From Lysobacteraceae bacterium NML03-0222 (lineage in GTDB: Bacteria; Pseudomonadota; Gammaproteobacteria; Xanthomonadales; Xanthomonadaceae): DNA of 64,000 nt. The notes under the pieces were generated by a model, which ran no database searches, had not been told where the DNA came from, and worked only from the letters and a program-made list of their open reading frames with translations. Where the stretch lies: contig NWQM01000005.1 in assembly GCA_002798195.1 (NCBI GenBank), positions 41,577-105,576 of the forward strand, in the 5' to 3' direction. Below, piece after piece: positions 8,026-16,832 of this stretch. Both the position numbers and the translations under genes were made by a program. How positions within the stretch are numbered: the first letter of the stretch is position 1; each line of letters opens with the position of its first letter.

Positions 8026-8916
8026 ATGAACAGCACACCCCGCCGCGTAGAAAACATCATTACTGACAAGGGCAAAGTACCGGTATATGCCACCGGCGTT
8101 GTCGAGCAGCCTTGGGACGATTACAGCGCCGAAGAACACGACACCTGGCGCACCCTGTACCTGCGTCAGCGTGCGCTTTTGGTCGGTCGCGCCGCCGATG
8201 AATTTCTCGCCGCGCAGGATGCGATGGGCATGAGCGAAGCGGCCATCCCCAAATTCAGCGACATCAACCAGGCACTGCAAAAGGCCACCGGCTGGCAAAT
8301 CATCGGCGTGGAAGGCCTGCTGCCAGAGCTGGACTTCTTTGACCACCTGGCCAATCGCCGTTTTCCGGTGACCTGGTGGATTCGCCGCCCGGATCAAATC
8401 GACTATATCGAAGAACCCGACCTGTTCCACGACCTGTTTGGTCATGTGCCGCTGCTGATGCTGCCGGTGTTTGCCGATTACATGGAAGCCTATGGCCGCG
8501 GCGGCGTGAAGGCGCATGGCATCGGCCCGGAAGCCCTGATGCACCTGACCCGGCTGTACTGGTACACGGTGGAGTTTGGCCTGATTCAACAGGCTGACGG
8601 CCTGCGCATCTATGGCGCCGGGATTGTTTCTTCCAAGGGGGAAAGCCTGTATTCGCTGGAATCGGATGCACCCAACCGCATCGGTTTCGATCTTGAGCGC
8701 ATCATGCGCACCCGCTATCGCATCGACACCTATCAAAAGACCTATTTCGTCATCGACAGCTTCGAGCAGCTGATGAACGCCACGCGTCCGGACTTCACGC
8801 CTATTTACGCGCGCGTCGCCAGTCTGCCTGCCATCCCCGCAGGTGATGTGCTGGAAGGCGACAAAGTCATCCAGCGTGGCAGCGGTGAAGGCTGGGCCAC
8901 CGATGCTGATGTTTAA
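8026..8916 (+). CDS. phhA: Phenylalanine-4-hydroxylase
   Basis: A 296-residue non-haem iron, tetrahydropterin-dependent monooxygenase converting phenylalanine to tyrosine in the cytosol. The catalytic domain shows the N-terminal signature (HDTWRTLYLRQRALL), the iron-ligand region FHDLFGHVPLLM (two His) and the third ligand Glu in YTVEFGLIQ. Pterin-pocket residues are around SSKGESLYSLES. The size fits bacterial single-domain enzymes, which lack the animal regulatory domain. No pterin carbinolamine dehydratase (phhB) adjoins it. Its promoter appears to be the TAGAAT hexamer just before the ATG. It is divergent from the CPA2 antiporter, 119 bp apart. Confidence 0.95.
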   Translation: MNSTPRRVENIITDKGKVPVYATGVVEQPWDDYSAEEHDTWRTLYLRQRALLVGRAADEFLAAQDAMGMSEAAIPKFSDINQALQKATGWQIIGVEGLLPELDFFDHLANRRFPVTWWIRRPDQIDYIEEPDLFHDLFGHVPLLMLPVFADYMEAYGRGGVKAHGIGPEALMHLTRLYWYTVEFGLIQQADGLRIYGAGIVSSKGESLYSLESDAPNRIGFDLERIMRTRYRIDTYQKTYFVIDSFEQLMNATRPDFTPIYARVASLPAIPAGDVLEGDKVIQRGSGEGWATDADV

Positions 8917-9021
8917 TCGCCTCAAGAATCTATTCAAAAATTCCAAACAGATTCTTACAACTATTTGAATTAAAAATATTTTATTCTTGAAAATCTATTC
9001 ATGTCTTGATTCAATCAAGGC
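8917..9021. promoter_or_regulatory. AT-rich control region of the HipA-like gene with palindromes
   Basis: This 105 bp gap is far more AT-rich than its surroundings. It contains AATCTATTCA twice (8927-8936 and 8992-9001), an inverted pair AAGAATC (8924-8930) and GATTCTT (8950-8956), and a 15-bp palindrome CTTGATT-C-AATCAAG (9005-9019) ending two bases before the start codon at 9022. Such sites fit autoregulation by the HTH fused to the downstream kinase. That is inference. Confidence 0.5.
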
Positions 9022-10401
9022 ATGAACACCGATGCCCGCCAACAAGCACTTGTTTCCTGGTTGCGTCACCATGGCCCAGCCAGTGCGCGCGCCATCGCCA
9101 CCGCGCTCGGTGTCAGCCAGCCCACGGTTTCACGGCTGATCCAGCGCACGCCGGAAGTCATCACCATCGGACAGGCGCGTGCCACCCGCTATGCACTGGC
9201 ACATACACTGGAACGCGAAGGCAGCCGCTGGCCGCTGTACCGGCTTAACGCCAACGCGCGTCCGGAGTGTCTGGGTGAGTTGCAAGCCCTACACGGCGGG
9301 GGCTTCCATTTCCAGCCGGATCAGCCGCTACCTGCCTTCACCCACGGCGATTTCCACAATGGCCTGTATCCGGGGCTGCCATGGTTCCTGGATGACCTCC
9401 GCCCACAGGGCTTTCTGGGACGCGCTTTCGCAAGGCGTGTAGCCCGCCAGATTGGCGCAGCCCCCGACCTCACGCTTTGGCGCAGCGATGACATCGTGCG
9501 CGCTCTGCTGCAGTCTGGCGAGGATTTGCCCGGCGACCTGATTCTGGGCGATGAGGCATTGCAGACAGCGATGCACGCAGTATTGCAGCCTGCACATATC
9601 ATCAATGTTGCCGATGCTCCTCTGGCCTTTGCAGAACAAGCTGAAAACGCCCTGCGTGGCGAAGCCATCGGCTCATCCGCAGGTGGCGAGCAGCCCAAAT
9701 TCACCGCAACCGTGCGCGAGGACGATGGACAGCTATATCCATCCATTATCAAATTCAGTGAGCACCATGACAGCGCTGCCGGCAGGCGCTGGGCCGATTT
9801 GCTTGCCTGCGAGCAATTGGCCGCGCAATTGTTGCGGCAACACGGCATCCCGGCCAGCCACAACCGCCTGCTCCAATACCAGGGACGCACTTTTCTGCAA
9901 GTACGGCGTTTTGACCGCAGCACCAATGGCGGGCGCCGCGGCTTTATCTCACTGGCGGCCGTGGATGCGGCGTTCTACGGCCATGGCCGCATCGACTGGT
10001 GGCGTTTTGCCGATGAGCTGCATCGTGATGGCTGGATCAGCGCCAATGATGCCCAAAAACTGCGCATCATTGGTTGGTTTGGCACGCTGATTGGCAATAG
10101 CGACATGCATCTGGGCAATGCCGGATTGATGCTCGGCAACGAGCGGCCATTGCCGCTGGCACCGGTTTACGACATGCTGCCGATGCTCTGGCGCCCGAGC
10201 ACGCATGGCGAGGTGGTGGCACGGGACTTCCAGATTGCGCTCCCCAGCCCGCAGCACCTTGAAGATTGGCGCAGAGCCGCGCAAATGGCGCTGGCGTTCT
10301 GGCAGCAGGCACAAGCGTTGGCAGCTCTGTCGCAAAATTTCCGCGATATTGCCGCAGATTGTGAAGCCCGCCTGCATCAGGCCATCAATCATTTTGGCTG
10401 A
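9022..10401 (+). CDS. yjjJ: HipA-family Ser/Thr kinase toxin with fused HTH (YjjJ/HipH type)
   Basis: A 459-residue protein. The N-terminal winged-HTH segment (1-55: LVSWLRHHGPASARAIATAL, then SQPTVSRLIQRTP) is followed by a HipA-like kinase. Kinase features include a Gly-rich nucleotide loop SSAGGEQPKFTA near 215, ATP-contacting Lys in YPSIIKFSE, the catalytic loop IGNSDMHLGNAGLM (Asp and Asn) near 355 and the metal-binding Asp in VYDMLPML. This single-gene layout matches E. coli YjjJ, where no separate HipB antitoxin is encoded next door; here too none is present. HipA relatives phosphorylate aminoacyl-tRNA synthetases and arrest growth. Whether this one is a toxin, and its target, is unknown. 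The upstream AT-rich palindromic region suggests self-regulation. Confidence 0.88.
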   Translation: MNTDARQQALVSWLRHHGPASARAIATALGVSQPTVSRLIQRTPEVITIGQARATRYALAHTLEREGSRWPLYRLNANARPECLGELQALHGGGFHFQPDQPLPAFTHGDFHNGLYPGLPWFLDDLRPQGFLGRAFARRVARQIGAAPDLTLWRSDDIVRALLQSGEDLPGDLILGDEALQTAMHAVLQPAHIINVADAPLAFAEQAENALRGEAIGSSAGGEQPKFTATVREDDGQLYPSIIKFSEHHDSAAGRRWADLLACEQLAAQLLRQHGIPASHNRLLQYQGRTFLQVRRFDRSTNGGRRGFISLAAVDAAFYGHGRIDWWRFADELHRDGWISANDAQKLRIIGWFGTLIGNSDMHLGNAGLMLGNERPLPLAPVYDMLPMLWRPSTHGEVVARDFQIALPSPQHLEDWRRAAQMALAFWQQAQALAALSQNFRDIAADCEARLHQAINHFG

Positions 10402-10434
10402 TGGATCCGCATCTGCCGGGGCGGCTGCAACCGT

Positions 10435-10440
10435 TACAAT
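10435..10440 (+). promoter_or_regulatory. Candidate -10 element (TACAAT) of fbp
   Basis: TACAAT preceded by CGT lies 28 bp before the fbp ATG, and a GGAG Shine-Dalgarno (10457-10460) sits 7 bp before the ATG. The -35 region is weak. Confidence 0.4.
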
Positions 10441-10467
10441 GGCCGCCTCGCCTTTTGGAGCCCGATC

Positions 10468-11496
10468 ATGCCTCAAGACCACGCCCCGGTGCCATTAACC
10501 CGGTTTCTGATTGAAGAAGAACGCCAAGGCCATATCAACGCGCAGCTGCGCCTGCTGATTGAAGTGGTCGCACGCGCCTGCAAGCGCATCTCGGTATCGG
10601 TGGGCAAAGGGGCATTGGGCGGTGTTCTGGGCGATGCCGGTACCGGCAATATCCAAGGCGAAGCACAGAAGAAGCTCGACGTAATCGCCAACGACGTGCT
10701 GCTGGAAGCCAATGCCTGGGGCGGCCATCTGGCCGGGGTTGCCTCCGAGGAAATGGATCACAGCCAGCCCATCCCCGATGCCCATCCGCGCGGCAATTAC
10801 CTGCTGCTGTTCGATCCGCTCGATGGCAGCTCCAATATCGACGTGAACGTCTCGATTGGCACCATCTTCTCGGTGCTGCGCTGTCCAGAAGGCGTCACCG
10901 TGCCCGAAGACAAACACTTCCTGCAGCCCGGCCGCGAGCAAGTCGCCGCTGGCTACTGTGTGTACGGCCCTGCAACCACGCTGATTCTGACCATCGGCCA
11001 CGGCGTGCACCAATTCACCCTGGATCGCGAACAGGGCAGCTTCGTGCTCACCCAGCGCAATATGACGGTGCCGGAAGACACCAAGGAATTCGCCATCAAC
11101 ATGTCCAACAAGCGGCATTGGGAAGCGCCGATGCAGCAATACGTGGACGATTTGCTGATCGGCAAGGAAGGCCCGCGCGGCAAGGATTTCAACATGCGCT
11201 GGATTGCCTCGATGGTGGCCGATGTGCATCGTATCCTGACCCGTGGCGGCATCTTCATCTACCCCTGGGACAAAAAAGACCCCGGCAAGCCCGGCAAACT
11301 GCGCCTGATGTACGAGGCCAACCCGATGAGCTTCCTCATCGAACAGGCCGGAGGCGCCGCCACCAACGGACGTCAGCGCATCATGGATATCGAGCCTTCC
11401 GAGCTGCACCAGCGCGTGCCGGTGTTCCTAGGCTCGAAGAACGAAGTGGCTGAAGCCACCCGCTATCACCGCGACCACGACGCCAAGGCGCAATGA
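10468..11496 (+). CDS. fbp: Fructose-1,6-bisphosphatase class I
   Basis: A 342-residue cytosolic gluconeogenic phosphatase converting fructose-1,6-bisphosphate to fructose-6-phosphate. It shows the metal-binding signature [13 protein letters not shown] near residues 112-124, an upstream acidic SEEMDHSQ, the substrate-binding [12 protein letters not shown], and the C-terminal [20 protein letters not shown], all diagnostic of class I. GGAG precedes the ATG. The last four bases overlap the next gene (ATGA). Together with the PPi-type phosphofructokinase at 39-40 kb it would set flux between fructose-6-phosphate and the bisphosphate. Confidence 0.96.
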   Translation: MPQDHAPVPLTRFLIEEERQGHINAQLRLLIEVVARACKRISVSVGKGALGGVLGDAGTGNIQGEAQKKLDVIANDVLLEANAWGGHLAGVASEEMDHSQPIPDAHPRGNYLLLFDPLDGSSNIDVNVSIGTIFSVLRCPEGVTVPEDKHFLQPGREQVAAGYCVYGPATTLILTIGHGVHQFTLDREQGSFVLTQRNMTVPEDTKEFAINMSNKRHWEAPMQQYVDDLLIGKEGPRGKDFNMRWIASMVADVHRILTRGGIFIYPWDKKDPGKPGKLRLMYEANPMSFLIEQAGGAATNGRQRIMDIEPSELHQRVPVFLGSKNEVAEATRYHRDHDAKAQ

Positions 11497-12191
11497 GCCA
11501 CGCCGACTTCATCGAAGTCTATGCAGATGCCCTGCCCGCAGAGGTTTGCGGGCAGATCATCGACAGGATGAAAACCGCCGCGCTCTCCCCCGGCCAGACC
11601 GGTGGCGGCGTGTTTCCCGAGCTCAAGAACAGCCGTGACCTTGCCATCGACACACAACCGGAATGGCAGGCCATCAAGCAGCAAATCAATCTGGCCATGC
11701 TGGGCTGTTTTCGCCAGTACCTGCGGCGCTATCCACAGGCACTGATTGCACCACTCATGTTGCAGGTGCCGGACAAGGATGGCCAGCCCAAACGTCTTGC
11801 GGCAGAAGACTTTGCCGAGATTAGCGATGAGCTGCTGACTGCGCTCATTACCCGCTGCTTTCAGCCCGGCGGCATCAATTTGCAGTGGTATCAATCCGGT
11901 ACCGGCGGCTACCCATACTGGCATTGCGAGCTGTATCCGCGCGATGCCTCGGCACAGACCCTGCACCGCCACCTGTTGTGGACGCTGTATCTGAACGATG
12001 ATTTTGCCGAAGGCGAAACCGAGTTTTTATTTCAGGCACGCAAAATCATTCCCAAAACAGGCAGCCTGTTGATTGCACCGACTGCCTTCACCCATACCCA
12101 TCGCGGTAATCGTCCCGAAGGCGGCGACAAGTTCATTGCCACCAGCTGGATTGAGTTCCGGCCTGCCTCACAAATCTACGGCAGGCGCTGA
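11493..12191 (+). CDS. 2-oxoglutarate/Fe(II)-dependent dioxygenase (prolyl-4-hydroxylase-like fold)
   Basis: A 232-residue oxygenase. The double-stranded beta-helix core is seen in the second half: first-ligand region [10 protein letters not shown] near 148-157, strand pair [20 protein letters not shown], second-ligand His in [12 protein letters not shown] near 195-206, and a terminal SWIEF strand. The N-terminal half ([15 protein letters not shown]) is helical as in P4H-type enzymes. Its start overlaps the fbp stop by 4 nt, so it is translationally coupled to fbp. Its 3' end overlaps the convergent kinase gene by 24 bp. The substrate is unknown. Confidence 0.82.
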   Translation: MSHADFIEVYADALPAEVCGQIIDRMKTAALSPGQTGGGVFPELKNSRDLAIDTQPEWQAIKQQINLAMLGCFRQYLRRYPQALIAPLMLQVPDKDGQPKRLAAEDFAEISDELLTALITRCFQPGGINLQWYQSGTGGYPYWHCELYPRDASAQTLHRHLLWTLYLNDDFAEGETEFLFQARKIIPKTGSLLIAPTAFTHTHRGNRPEGGDKFIATSWIEFRPASQIYGRR

Positions 12192-12965
12192 TTGCCCTGC
12201 TTGCTCGGGCAAGAGCAGATGAATGCTACAGCCTTCGCCCACTGAGGACTGCGCCCAAATACGTCCGCCATGACGTGTCACGATGGTTTGCGCAATGGCA
12301 AGCCCAAGGCCATCGCCAGCGCCTTGCTTGGTGCTGTGCAGACGCTGAAAGGGTTCAAACGGTTGCCCGGCATCGCGCAAATCCATGCCGATACCTTGGT
12401 CATGAATTTCCACGTGCAGCCCTTCGGGCGTGCTTTCGCCACGGATGCGCACCTGCACACGCCCCGTGTCGGCGGAAAACTTCCAGCTGTTTTCCAGCAA
12501 TTTGAATAGCAAACTCTTCAGTAGCGCCTCATCACCGCAGACTTGCAAGCCAGCTTGAACATCCAAATCGACCTGCAACTGCGGCCAGATTACGCTCAAG
12601 TCCATGACCACCCAATCGACAAGGAAGTCCAGCGCCACTGGCTGATATTTCAGTGGTGCGCGCCCCACGCGCGAATATTCCAGAAGTGCCTCTATCAAGG
12701 CACCACTCTTGGCGGCCGCATTGCGGATTTGCTCAATACTGCGCTCCACCAGAGCGCTGTCCTGTACCTGCAGCCCTTGCTGCAAACGCAGGGCAAAACC
12801 ATCAATGGCGCGCAGCGGCGCACGCAAATCATGCGAAATGCCAAACACCAGCGCCTGTTGCTGTTTTTGCATCGCGTGCAGCTGGGATTCGGCGGCCTGC
12901 AAGCGCTGCTCCAGCTCGGCCAGCCCGCGCGTCGGTTTACCCGTTACATCGGTATCGCTTCTCAT
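12168..12965 (-). CDS. Soluble sensor histidine kinase (HisKA + HATPase_c)
   Basis: A 265-residue kinase with no transmembrane segment. An N-terminal coiled region (17-40, Gln-rich) leads into HisKA with phospho-acceptor His45 in FGISHDLRAPLRAID, the phytochrome-kinase-like variant. N-box LLFKLLENSWKFS, G1 HDQGIGMDL and G2 GAGDGLGLAIAQTIV follow. It ends in a short hydrophobic/acidic tail. With no input domain and no receiver or regulator gene beside it, its partner must lie elsewhere. The 3' end overlaps the convergent oxygenase gene by 24 bp. The start at 12965 is the first ATG of the frame. Confidence 0.87.
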   Translation of the reverse strand: MRSDTDVTGKPTRGLAELEQRLQAAESQLHAMQKQQQALVFGISHDLRAPLRAIDGFALRLQQGLQVQDSALVERSIEQIRNAAAKSGALIEALLEYSRVGRAPLKYQPVALDFLVDWVVMDLSVIWPQLQVDLDVQAGLQVCGDEALLKSLLFKLLENSWKFSADTGRVQVRIRGESTPEGLHVEIHDQGIGMDLRDAGQPFEPFQRLHSTKQGAGDGLGLAIAQTIVTRHGGRIWAQSSVGEGCSIHLLLPEQAGQSAPAVDL

Positions 12966-13029
12966 TACCCAAAGCTAATACAGCCCGGTGTTATATCGCG
13001 TGAAAACGGCAAGCTCAGTCCGTCCGGCA

Positions 13030-13035
13030 TACACT
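13030..13035 (+). promoter_or_regulatory. Candidate -10 element (TACACT) of cls
   Basis: TACACT lies 22 bp before the cls start. The same hexamer or TACAAT precedes fbp, the 134-residue protein gene and tRNA-Arg in this window. Confidence 0.35.
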
Positions 13036-13057
13036 CTTATTCCCTTGCATAGCCACC

Positions 13058-14533
13058 ATGCTCATGTCTGCAATCTTCTCTGCCCTGCACGATGTATGGA
13101 GCGCTTTCTGGAGCATCCCGCATATCAGCGTCTGGATAAGCACGATATGGGCTGGCTATCTGGTCTGGCTGGCCGGCTGGATTGTGCTGCAAAAGCGCGA
13201 GCCTGCAGCCACCTTGAGCTGGCTACTCAGCCTTGCCCTGCTGCCTATTTTGGGCTTTGTCATCTACTACTGGTTTGGGCCACAGAAAATCAAGCGCCAT
13301 CGTTTGCGCCGCAGCCATTGCAAGGTGAATTTGTGCCCTGCGCCAAACCCGAACGACAATCCTGAATATGCCGAGCTGCAACATATGGTTTTCTCCAGCA
13401 CCGGGCTTCCGCCAAGCTCGGCACAAAGCGTGCAGATGCTGGTCGATGGCGGCGGCAAATATCCACGGCTTCTGGAGGATATTGCCGCTGCACAGCAGCT
13501 GGTGCATGTCGAGTATTACATCTATCAGCCCGACCAAAGCGGCACCGCCTTGCGCGATACCTTGATAGATGCCGCCCAACGTGGCGTCAAGGTCAGGCTG
13601 CTGGTGGATGCTGTCGGCTCGGCCAAGGCCTCGCAACAATTCTTTCAGCCTCTGGTGGATGCAGGCGGCGAAGTCGCGCGCTTTCATCCAATGCGCTTTG
13701 ACGGGATTTTCCGCTTCTGGAAACGCCCTTGGCTCAATCTGCGCACCCACCGCAAGATTGTGGTGATCGACAACCACATTGCCTATGTCGGCGGCATCAA
13801 TATCACTGATGAGCAGGATGAGCGCCTCAATCCGCTGGCCTATCGCGACCTGCATCTGCGCATTGAAGGCAATGCGGTGCTGGAATTGCAGCAGGTCTTT
13901 GCCGAAGACTGGATTTATGCCCGCCCTGGCAAACACGCATGGATCGATGCAATGGCCAACCAGCCCGCCGCGGTGTCAAATGGAAAAATCGCCATGCAGA
14001 TTATTGCCTCGGGGCCGGATTCAGATTGGGAAGCCATCCATCGTGCACATGTCTCCGCCATTCATGCAGCCAGAAAGCGGGTCTGGCTGACCACACCGTA
14101 TTTTGTCCCCGGTGAAGCCGGAAGAATGGCACTCACTTCTGCCGCACTTGGCGGCCTGGATGTGCGCCTTCTGGTGCCGAAAATGAGCGACAACCGCCTG
14201 GTCACTTATGCTGCCCGCTCCTACTATGCCGAACTGCTGCATGCCGGCGTCAAAATTTACGAATACGGCCCCAGACTTTTGCATAGCAAAACCTTGCTGA
14301 TTGATGATGATCTGGCCTTGATTGGCACGGCCAACTTCGACCATCGCAGCTTCCGGCTGAACTTCGAGGTTCAAGCCCTGATCCAGGATAGGGAAGTTGC
14401 CGGGCAACTGGAAAAACAGCTCGAAAACGAATTTGCCCATACCCCCCAGGTGAAACTTGATGAAGGCAAAAAACCACTGTTGAGCGCACGTCTGCCAGAA
14501 GCGATTGCCCGGTTGATGTCACCACTACTTTGA
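13058..14533 (+). CDS. cls: Cardiolipin synthase (two-HKD, bacterial ClsA type)
   Basis: A 491-residue inner-membrane enzyme condensing two phosphatidylglycerols into cardiolipin plus glycerol. Two N-terminal transmembrane helices (about 28-46 and 53-71: TLSWLLSLALLPILGFVIYY) with the YWFGP motif are typical of ClsA. There are two PLD HKD motifs, HRKIVVIDNHIAYVGGINI near 231 and HSKTLLIDDDLALIGTANFD near 408. Length matches the family (about 480). The alternative start two codons later (13064) is equally possible. A different, lipoprotein-type PLD enzyme is encoded at 55.7 kb, so the strain carries at least two. Confidence 0.94.
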   Translation: MLMSAIFSALHDVWSAFWSIPHISVWISTIWAGYLVWLAGWIVLQKREPAATLSWLLSLALLPILGFVIYYWFGPQKIKRHRLRRSHCKVNLCPAPNPNDNPEYAELQHMVFSSTGLPPSSAQSVQMLVDGGGKYPRLLEDIAAAQQLVHVEYYIYQPDQSGTALRDTLIDAAQRGVKVRLLVDAVGSAKASQQFFQPLVDAGGEVARFHPMRFDGIFRFWKRPWLNLRTHRKIVVIDNHIAYVGGINITDEQDERLNPLAYRDLHLRIEGNAVLELQQVFAEDWIYARPGKHAWIDAMANQPAAVSNGKIAMQIIASGPDSDWEAIHRAHVSAIHAARKRVWLTTPYFVPGEAGRMALTSAALGGLDVRLLVPKMSDNRLVTYAARSYYAELLHAGVKIYEYGPRLLHSKTLLIDDDLALIGTANFDHRSFRLNFEVQALIQDREVAGQLEKQLENEFAHTPQVKLDEGKKPLLSARLPEAIARLMSPLL

Positions 14534-14598
14534 GCGCCTTCAGAAGCTAACGGCGGTTTCAGCCGCCCAATGGCACTGCGGCCTGCAGCGCAAATCGT

Positions 14599-14604
14599 TA
14601 CACT
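14599..14604 (+). promoter_or_regulatory. Candidate -10 element (TACACT) upstream of the 134-residue gene and pdxJ
   Basis: GTTACACT lies 27 bp before the ATG at 14631, with GGGAG at 14618-14622. It is the only promoter candidate for the coupled pair with pdxJ. Confidence 0.35.
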
Positions 14605-14630
14605 CTGGTTTTCCGTTGTGGGAGCCTTGC

Positions 14631-15035
14631 ATGTACTGGTCATTGCTGCCCGTTGCCGCCATCTTCTTTTGGCTGGCCCTGCGTACCCCATCGGTATTGC
14701 TGATGGTGATCTGGCTGCTCCTCATGATGGTCTGCCTGCTTGTTTGCGGCTATCTGCATTACCGCAGGCTTTTTCCAAAGCAAAACCGCGAGCTGCAAAT
14801 CACCCCACTGGATAAAGAGCAGCTTGAACTTTTGCGTCAGCAAAAGCAGCAAAACAGCCCGCTGCAAAAACCTTTGGAAGCGCCTGCTGCAAGCACGCCT
14901 GCGCCCAGCCCCAGCCCTATCCCAACACCGGCACCTACGCCCGCGCCGGTGGAAAGACCGATTACCGGCCGCGCCGTATTCATTCTGCCGGACGATGAGC
15001 CGCCACCGCCCCGCCAACACACGCCTCCGCAATGA
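14631..15035 (+). CDS. Small bitopic membrane protein with Pro-rich tail
   Basis: A 134-residue protein from the ATG at 14631, supported by GGGAG 8 bp upstream. Two adjacent hydrophobic helices lie at about 2-18 and 21-42. A charged stretch follows ([19 protein letters not shown]), then a low-complexity Pro/Ala/Ser/Thr region (about 80-110) and a final PPPP stretch. The Pro-rich cytoplasmic or periplasmic arm resembles a spacer. Family unrecognised. Its stop overlaps the pdxJ start (ATGA), so the two are co-translated; a functional link to vitamin B6 is not implied. Confidence 0.7.
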   Translation: MYWSLLPVAAIFFWLALRTPSVLLMVIWLLLMMVCLLVCGYLHYRRLFPKQNRELQITPLDKEQLELLRQQKQQNSPLQKPLEAPAASTPAPSPSPIPTPAPTPAPVERPITGRAVFILPDDEPPPPRQHTPPQ

Positions 15036-15796
15036 CCAAACTCTCTGTCAACGTCAACAAAATCGCCGTACTGCGCAATTCACGTGGCGGCAGTGAACCC
15101 GACGTAATCCGCGCCGCCCGTGTCTGCCTGGATGCCGGCGCCCATGGCATCACCGTGCATCCCCGTCCCGATGCCCGCCATATCCGTGCTGACGATGTCT
15201 ATGCCCTGGCCAGACTTTGCGGCGAGTACGAAGTCGAATTCAATCTCGAGGGCAACCCCTTCGCCCCCGCAAGGCCGGGCTATCCGGGTTTTATCGAACT
15301 ATGCCGCACGACTCGCCCGGCACAAGCCACCCTGGTGCCCGACGGCGATGGGCAAATCACTTCCGATCACGGCTTTGACTTCAATCACGACATCCCCGCC
15401 CTGACCCCCTTGGTCAGCGAGCTCAAATCCTTGGGCTGCCGGGTCAGTCTGTTTGCCGATGCCGACCATCCGGGCATTGCCCGCGCCGCCGAATGCGGCG
15501 CAGACCGTATCGAGCTCTATACCGGCCCCTATGCCGCAGCTCACGCTGAAGGCAACAATCGTGCATTGCAACACTGCATTGATGCTGCGCAAACTGCGCA
15601 GGCTGCCGGACTTGCAGTCAATGCCGGCCATGATCTCTCTCAAGACAACCTGGGCGATTTTCTGCGCGCTATCCCGAGCATCCAAGAAGTCTCCATCGGC
15701 CACGCACTCATCTCCGAAGCCTTGTACAGCGGGCTTGCCAACACCGTGCGCGCCTATCTGGACTGTATTGCCAGCGCCACTGGCGAAATTTTATGA
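15032..15796 (+). CDS. pdxJ: Pyridoxine 5'-phosphate synthase
   Basis: A 254-residue TIM-barrel enzyme joining 3-amino-2-oxopropyl phosphate and 1-deoxyxylulose-5-phosphate to pyridoxine 5'-phosphate (DXP-dependent B6 pathway). Diagnostic segments are [58 protein letters not shown], the catalytic region [22 protein letters not shown] and [12 protein letters not shown]. The loop reads LEGNP and not the more usual LEGYP. It is the last gene of the rightward unit and is followed by a hairpin shared with the converging exbD operon. Confidence 0.96.
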   Translation: MTKLSVNVNKIAVLRNSRGGSEPDVIRAARVCLDAGAHGITVHPRPDARHIRADDVYALARLCGEYEVEFNLEGNPFAPARPGYPGFIELCRTTRPAQATLVPDGDGQITSDHGFDFNHDIPALTPLVSELKSLGCRVSLFADADHPGIARAAECGADRIELYTGPYAAAHAEGNNRALQHCIDAAQTAQAAGLAVNAGHDLSQDNLGDFLRAIPSIQEVSIGHALISEALYSGLANTVRAYLDCIASATGEIL

Positions 15797-15828
15797 TTAC
15801 TTAAAATAAAATCAGCAAGTTACATCAA

Positions 15829-15858
15829 TAAAAAACGCCGTCCGCAACCCGGACGGCG
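15829..15858 (-). terminator. Rho-independent terminator of the tonB-exbB-exbD operon
   Basis: CGCCGTCCG (15836-15844) pairs with CGGACGGCG (15850-15858). Read leftward the stem is followed by TTTTTTAT, a strong terminator for the exbD side. On the right-going strand there is no T run, so it would serve pdxJ poorly. Confidence 0.85.
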
Positions 15859-15929
15859 CATCAATCCACTCTGATTCAAGTGTTCTGGCGAGGGCGAGGC
15901 TTCACGCGGGAAAAGCCACGTGAAACAGG

Positions 15930-16349
15930 TTATTCGCCCTGCACAAAGCCGATTTTTTGCATATCGGCATTTTTGGCTGCAGCCAGCACCTTGGCCAATA
16001 CTTCATATTCGGCATTGTCATCGGTCTGAATCTGCAGCTGCGGCTGATTGGTCGGGTCTTTCTGCACTTCAGCCGACATCATGTTTTGCAGCGCGCTGAC
16101 CGGAGTCAGGGTATCGTTCCAGTACACCTGATTGGCCGCATCGATACGCAGCTTGATTGGTTCCGGCGGCTCCACCGGGTTTTCCGGCGCATCCGGGGGA
16201 CGTGCCTGCGGCAGATCAATCTTGATCGGATAGGATTCGATCGGCATGGTCACCATGAAGATGATGAGCAATACCAGCATCACGTCCACCAGGGGTGTGA
16301 CGTTGATATCTGCCATCGCGCCTTTGCCGCCACCTTGTGCAAATGCCAT
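15930..16349 (-). CDS. exbD2: ExbD-type proton-channel subunit (second copy)
   Basis: A 139-residue inner-membrane protein with one N-terminal transmembrane helix (about 22-42) and a periplasmic domain. The helix region [19 protein letters not shown] carries the essential proton-carrying Asp. The periplasmic part is Pro/Asp rich ([12 protein letters not shown]) then [11 protein letters not shown]. It lies 11 bp downstream of the other exbD, and the two genes are almost identical at DNA level over the segment encoding the membrane helix (see findings). With ExbB and TonB it couples the proton motive force to outer-membrane receptors. A second ExbD is usual in Xanthomonads, where I recall it being needed for some but not all TonB functions. 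Confidence 0.93.
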   Translation of the reverse strand: MAFAQGGGKGAMADINVTPLVDVMLVLLIIFMVTMPIESYPIKIDLPQARPPDAPENPVEPPEPIKLRIDAANQVYWNDTLTPVSALQNMMSAEVQKDPTNQPQLQIQTDDNAEYEVLAKVLAAAKNADMQKIGFVQGE

Positions 16350-16360
16350 ACATGAACTCC

Positions 16361-16783
16361 TTAGTGCTTTTCGGCAATCGCCACGTAGCCAATATCCAGC
16401 ATGCCTTGCGACTGGGCAATACGGGTGACTTCGTTGATGACGCTGAGTTTGGTGGTGCGGTCACCGCGCAAATTCAGCTTGGGCTGAGGTTGCAACTGTG
16501 CCGCGCTGGAAAGCTGACTCTCCAGCAGTTCCTTGCTGATCGGCTGATCGTTCCAGAACAAATCACCATTGGCAGTGACCGAAACGGTAATCGGACTGGG
16601 GCCAGGCCCTGGTTTTTCCTTGGTATCAAGATCCGCACGCGGCAGTTCGACCTGGGTTTTGTGGTTCATCAGCGGCGTAGTCACCATGAAGATGATGAGC
16701 AATACCAGCATCACGTCCACCAGCGGGGTGACGTTGATATCCGCCATCGCGCCGCCACTGGCATCTCCGCTACTCATTCCCAT
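16361..16783 (-). CDS. exbD: ExbD-type proton-channel subunit (first copy)
   Basis: A 140-residue subunit of the TonB-ExbB-ExbD motor. The Gly/Ser-rich N-terminus (SSGDASGGA) precedes the conserved [19 protein letters not shown] helix. The periplasmic domain carries [28 protein letters not shown] and the C-terminal [12 protein letters not shown] strand. It sits 49 bp after exbB and 11 bp before exbD2 in one transcriptional direction. Confidence 0.94.
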   Translation of the reverse strand: MGMSSGDASGGAMADINVTPLVDVMLVLLIIFMVTTPLMNHKTQVELPRADLDTKEKPGPGPSPITVSVTANGDLFWNDQPISKELLESQLSSAAQLQPQPKLNLRGDRTTKLSVINEVTRIAQSQGMLDIGYVAIAEKH

Positions 16784-16832
16784 TTTTCAATTCCTCAAGT
16801 CGAACTTTCGATAGGCAAGGGAGGGGCCGCAA

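Noticed and set aside
15912..15927. Fourth parS site near the exbD terminator
   Set aside because: Only the right 12 bases (CCACGTGAAACA) match; the left four do not. Reported as a degenerate half-site at most.
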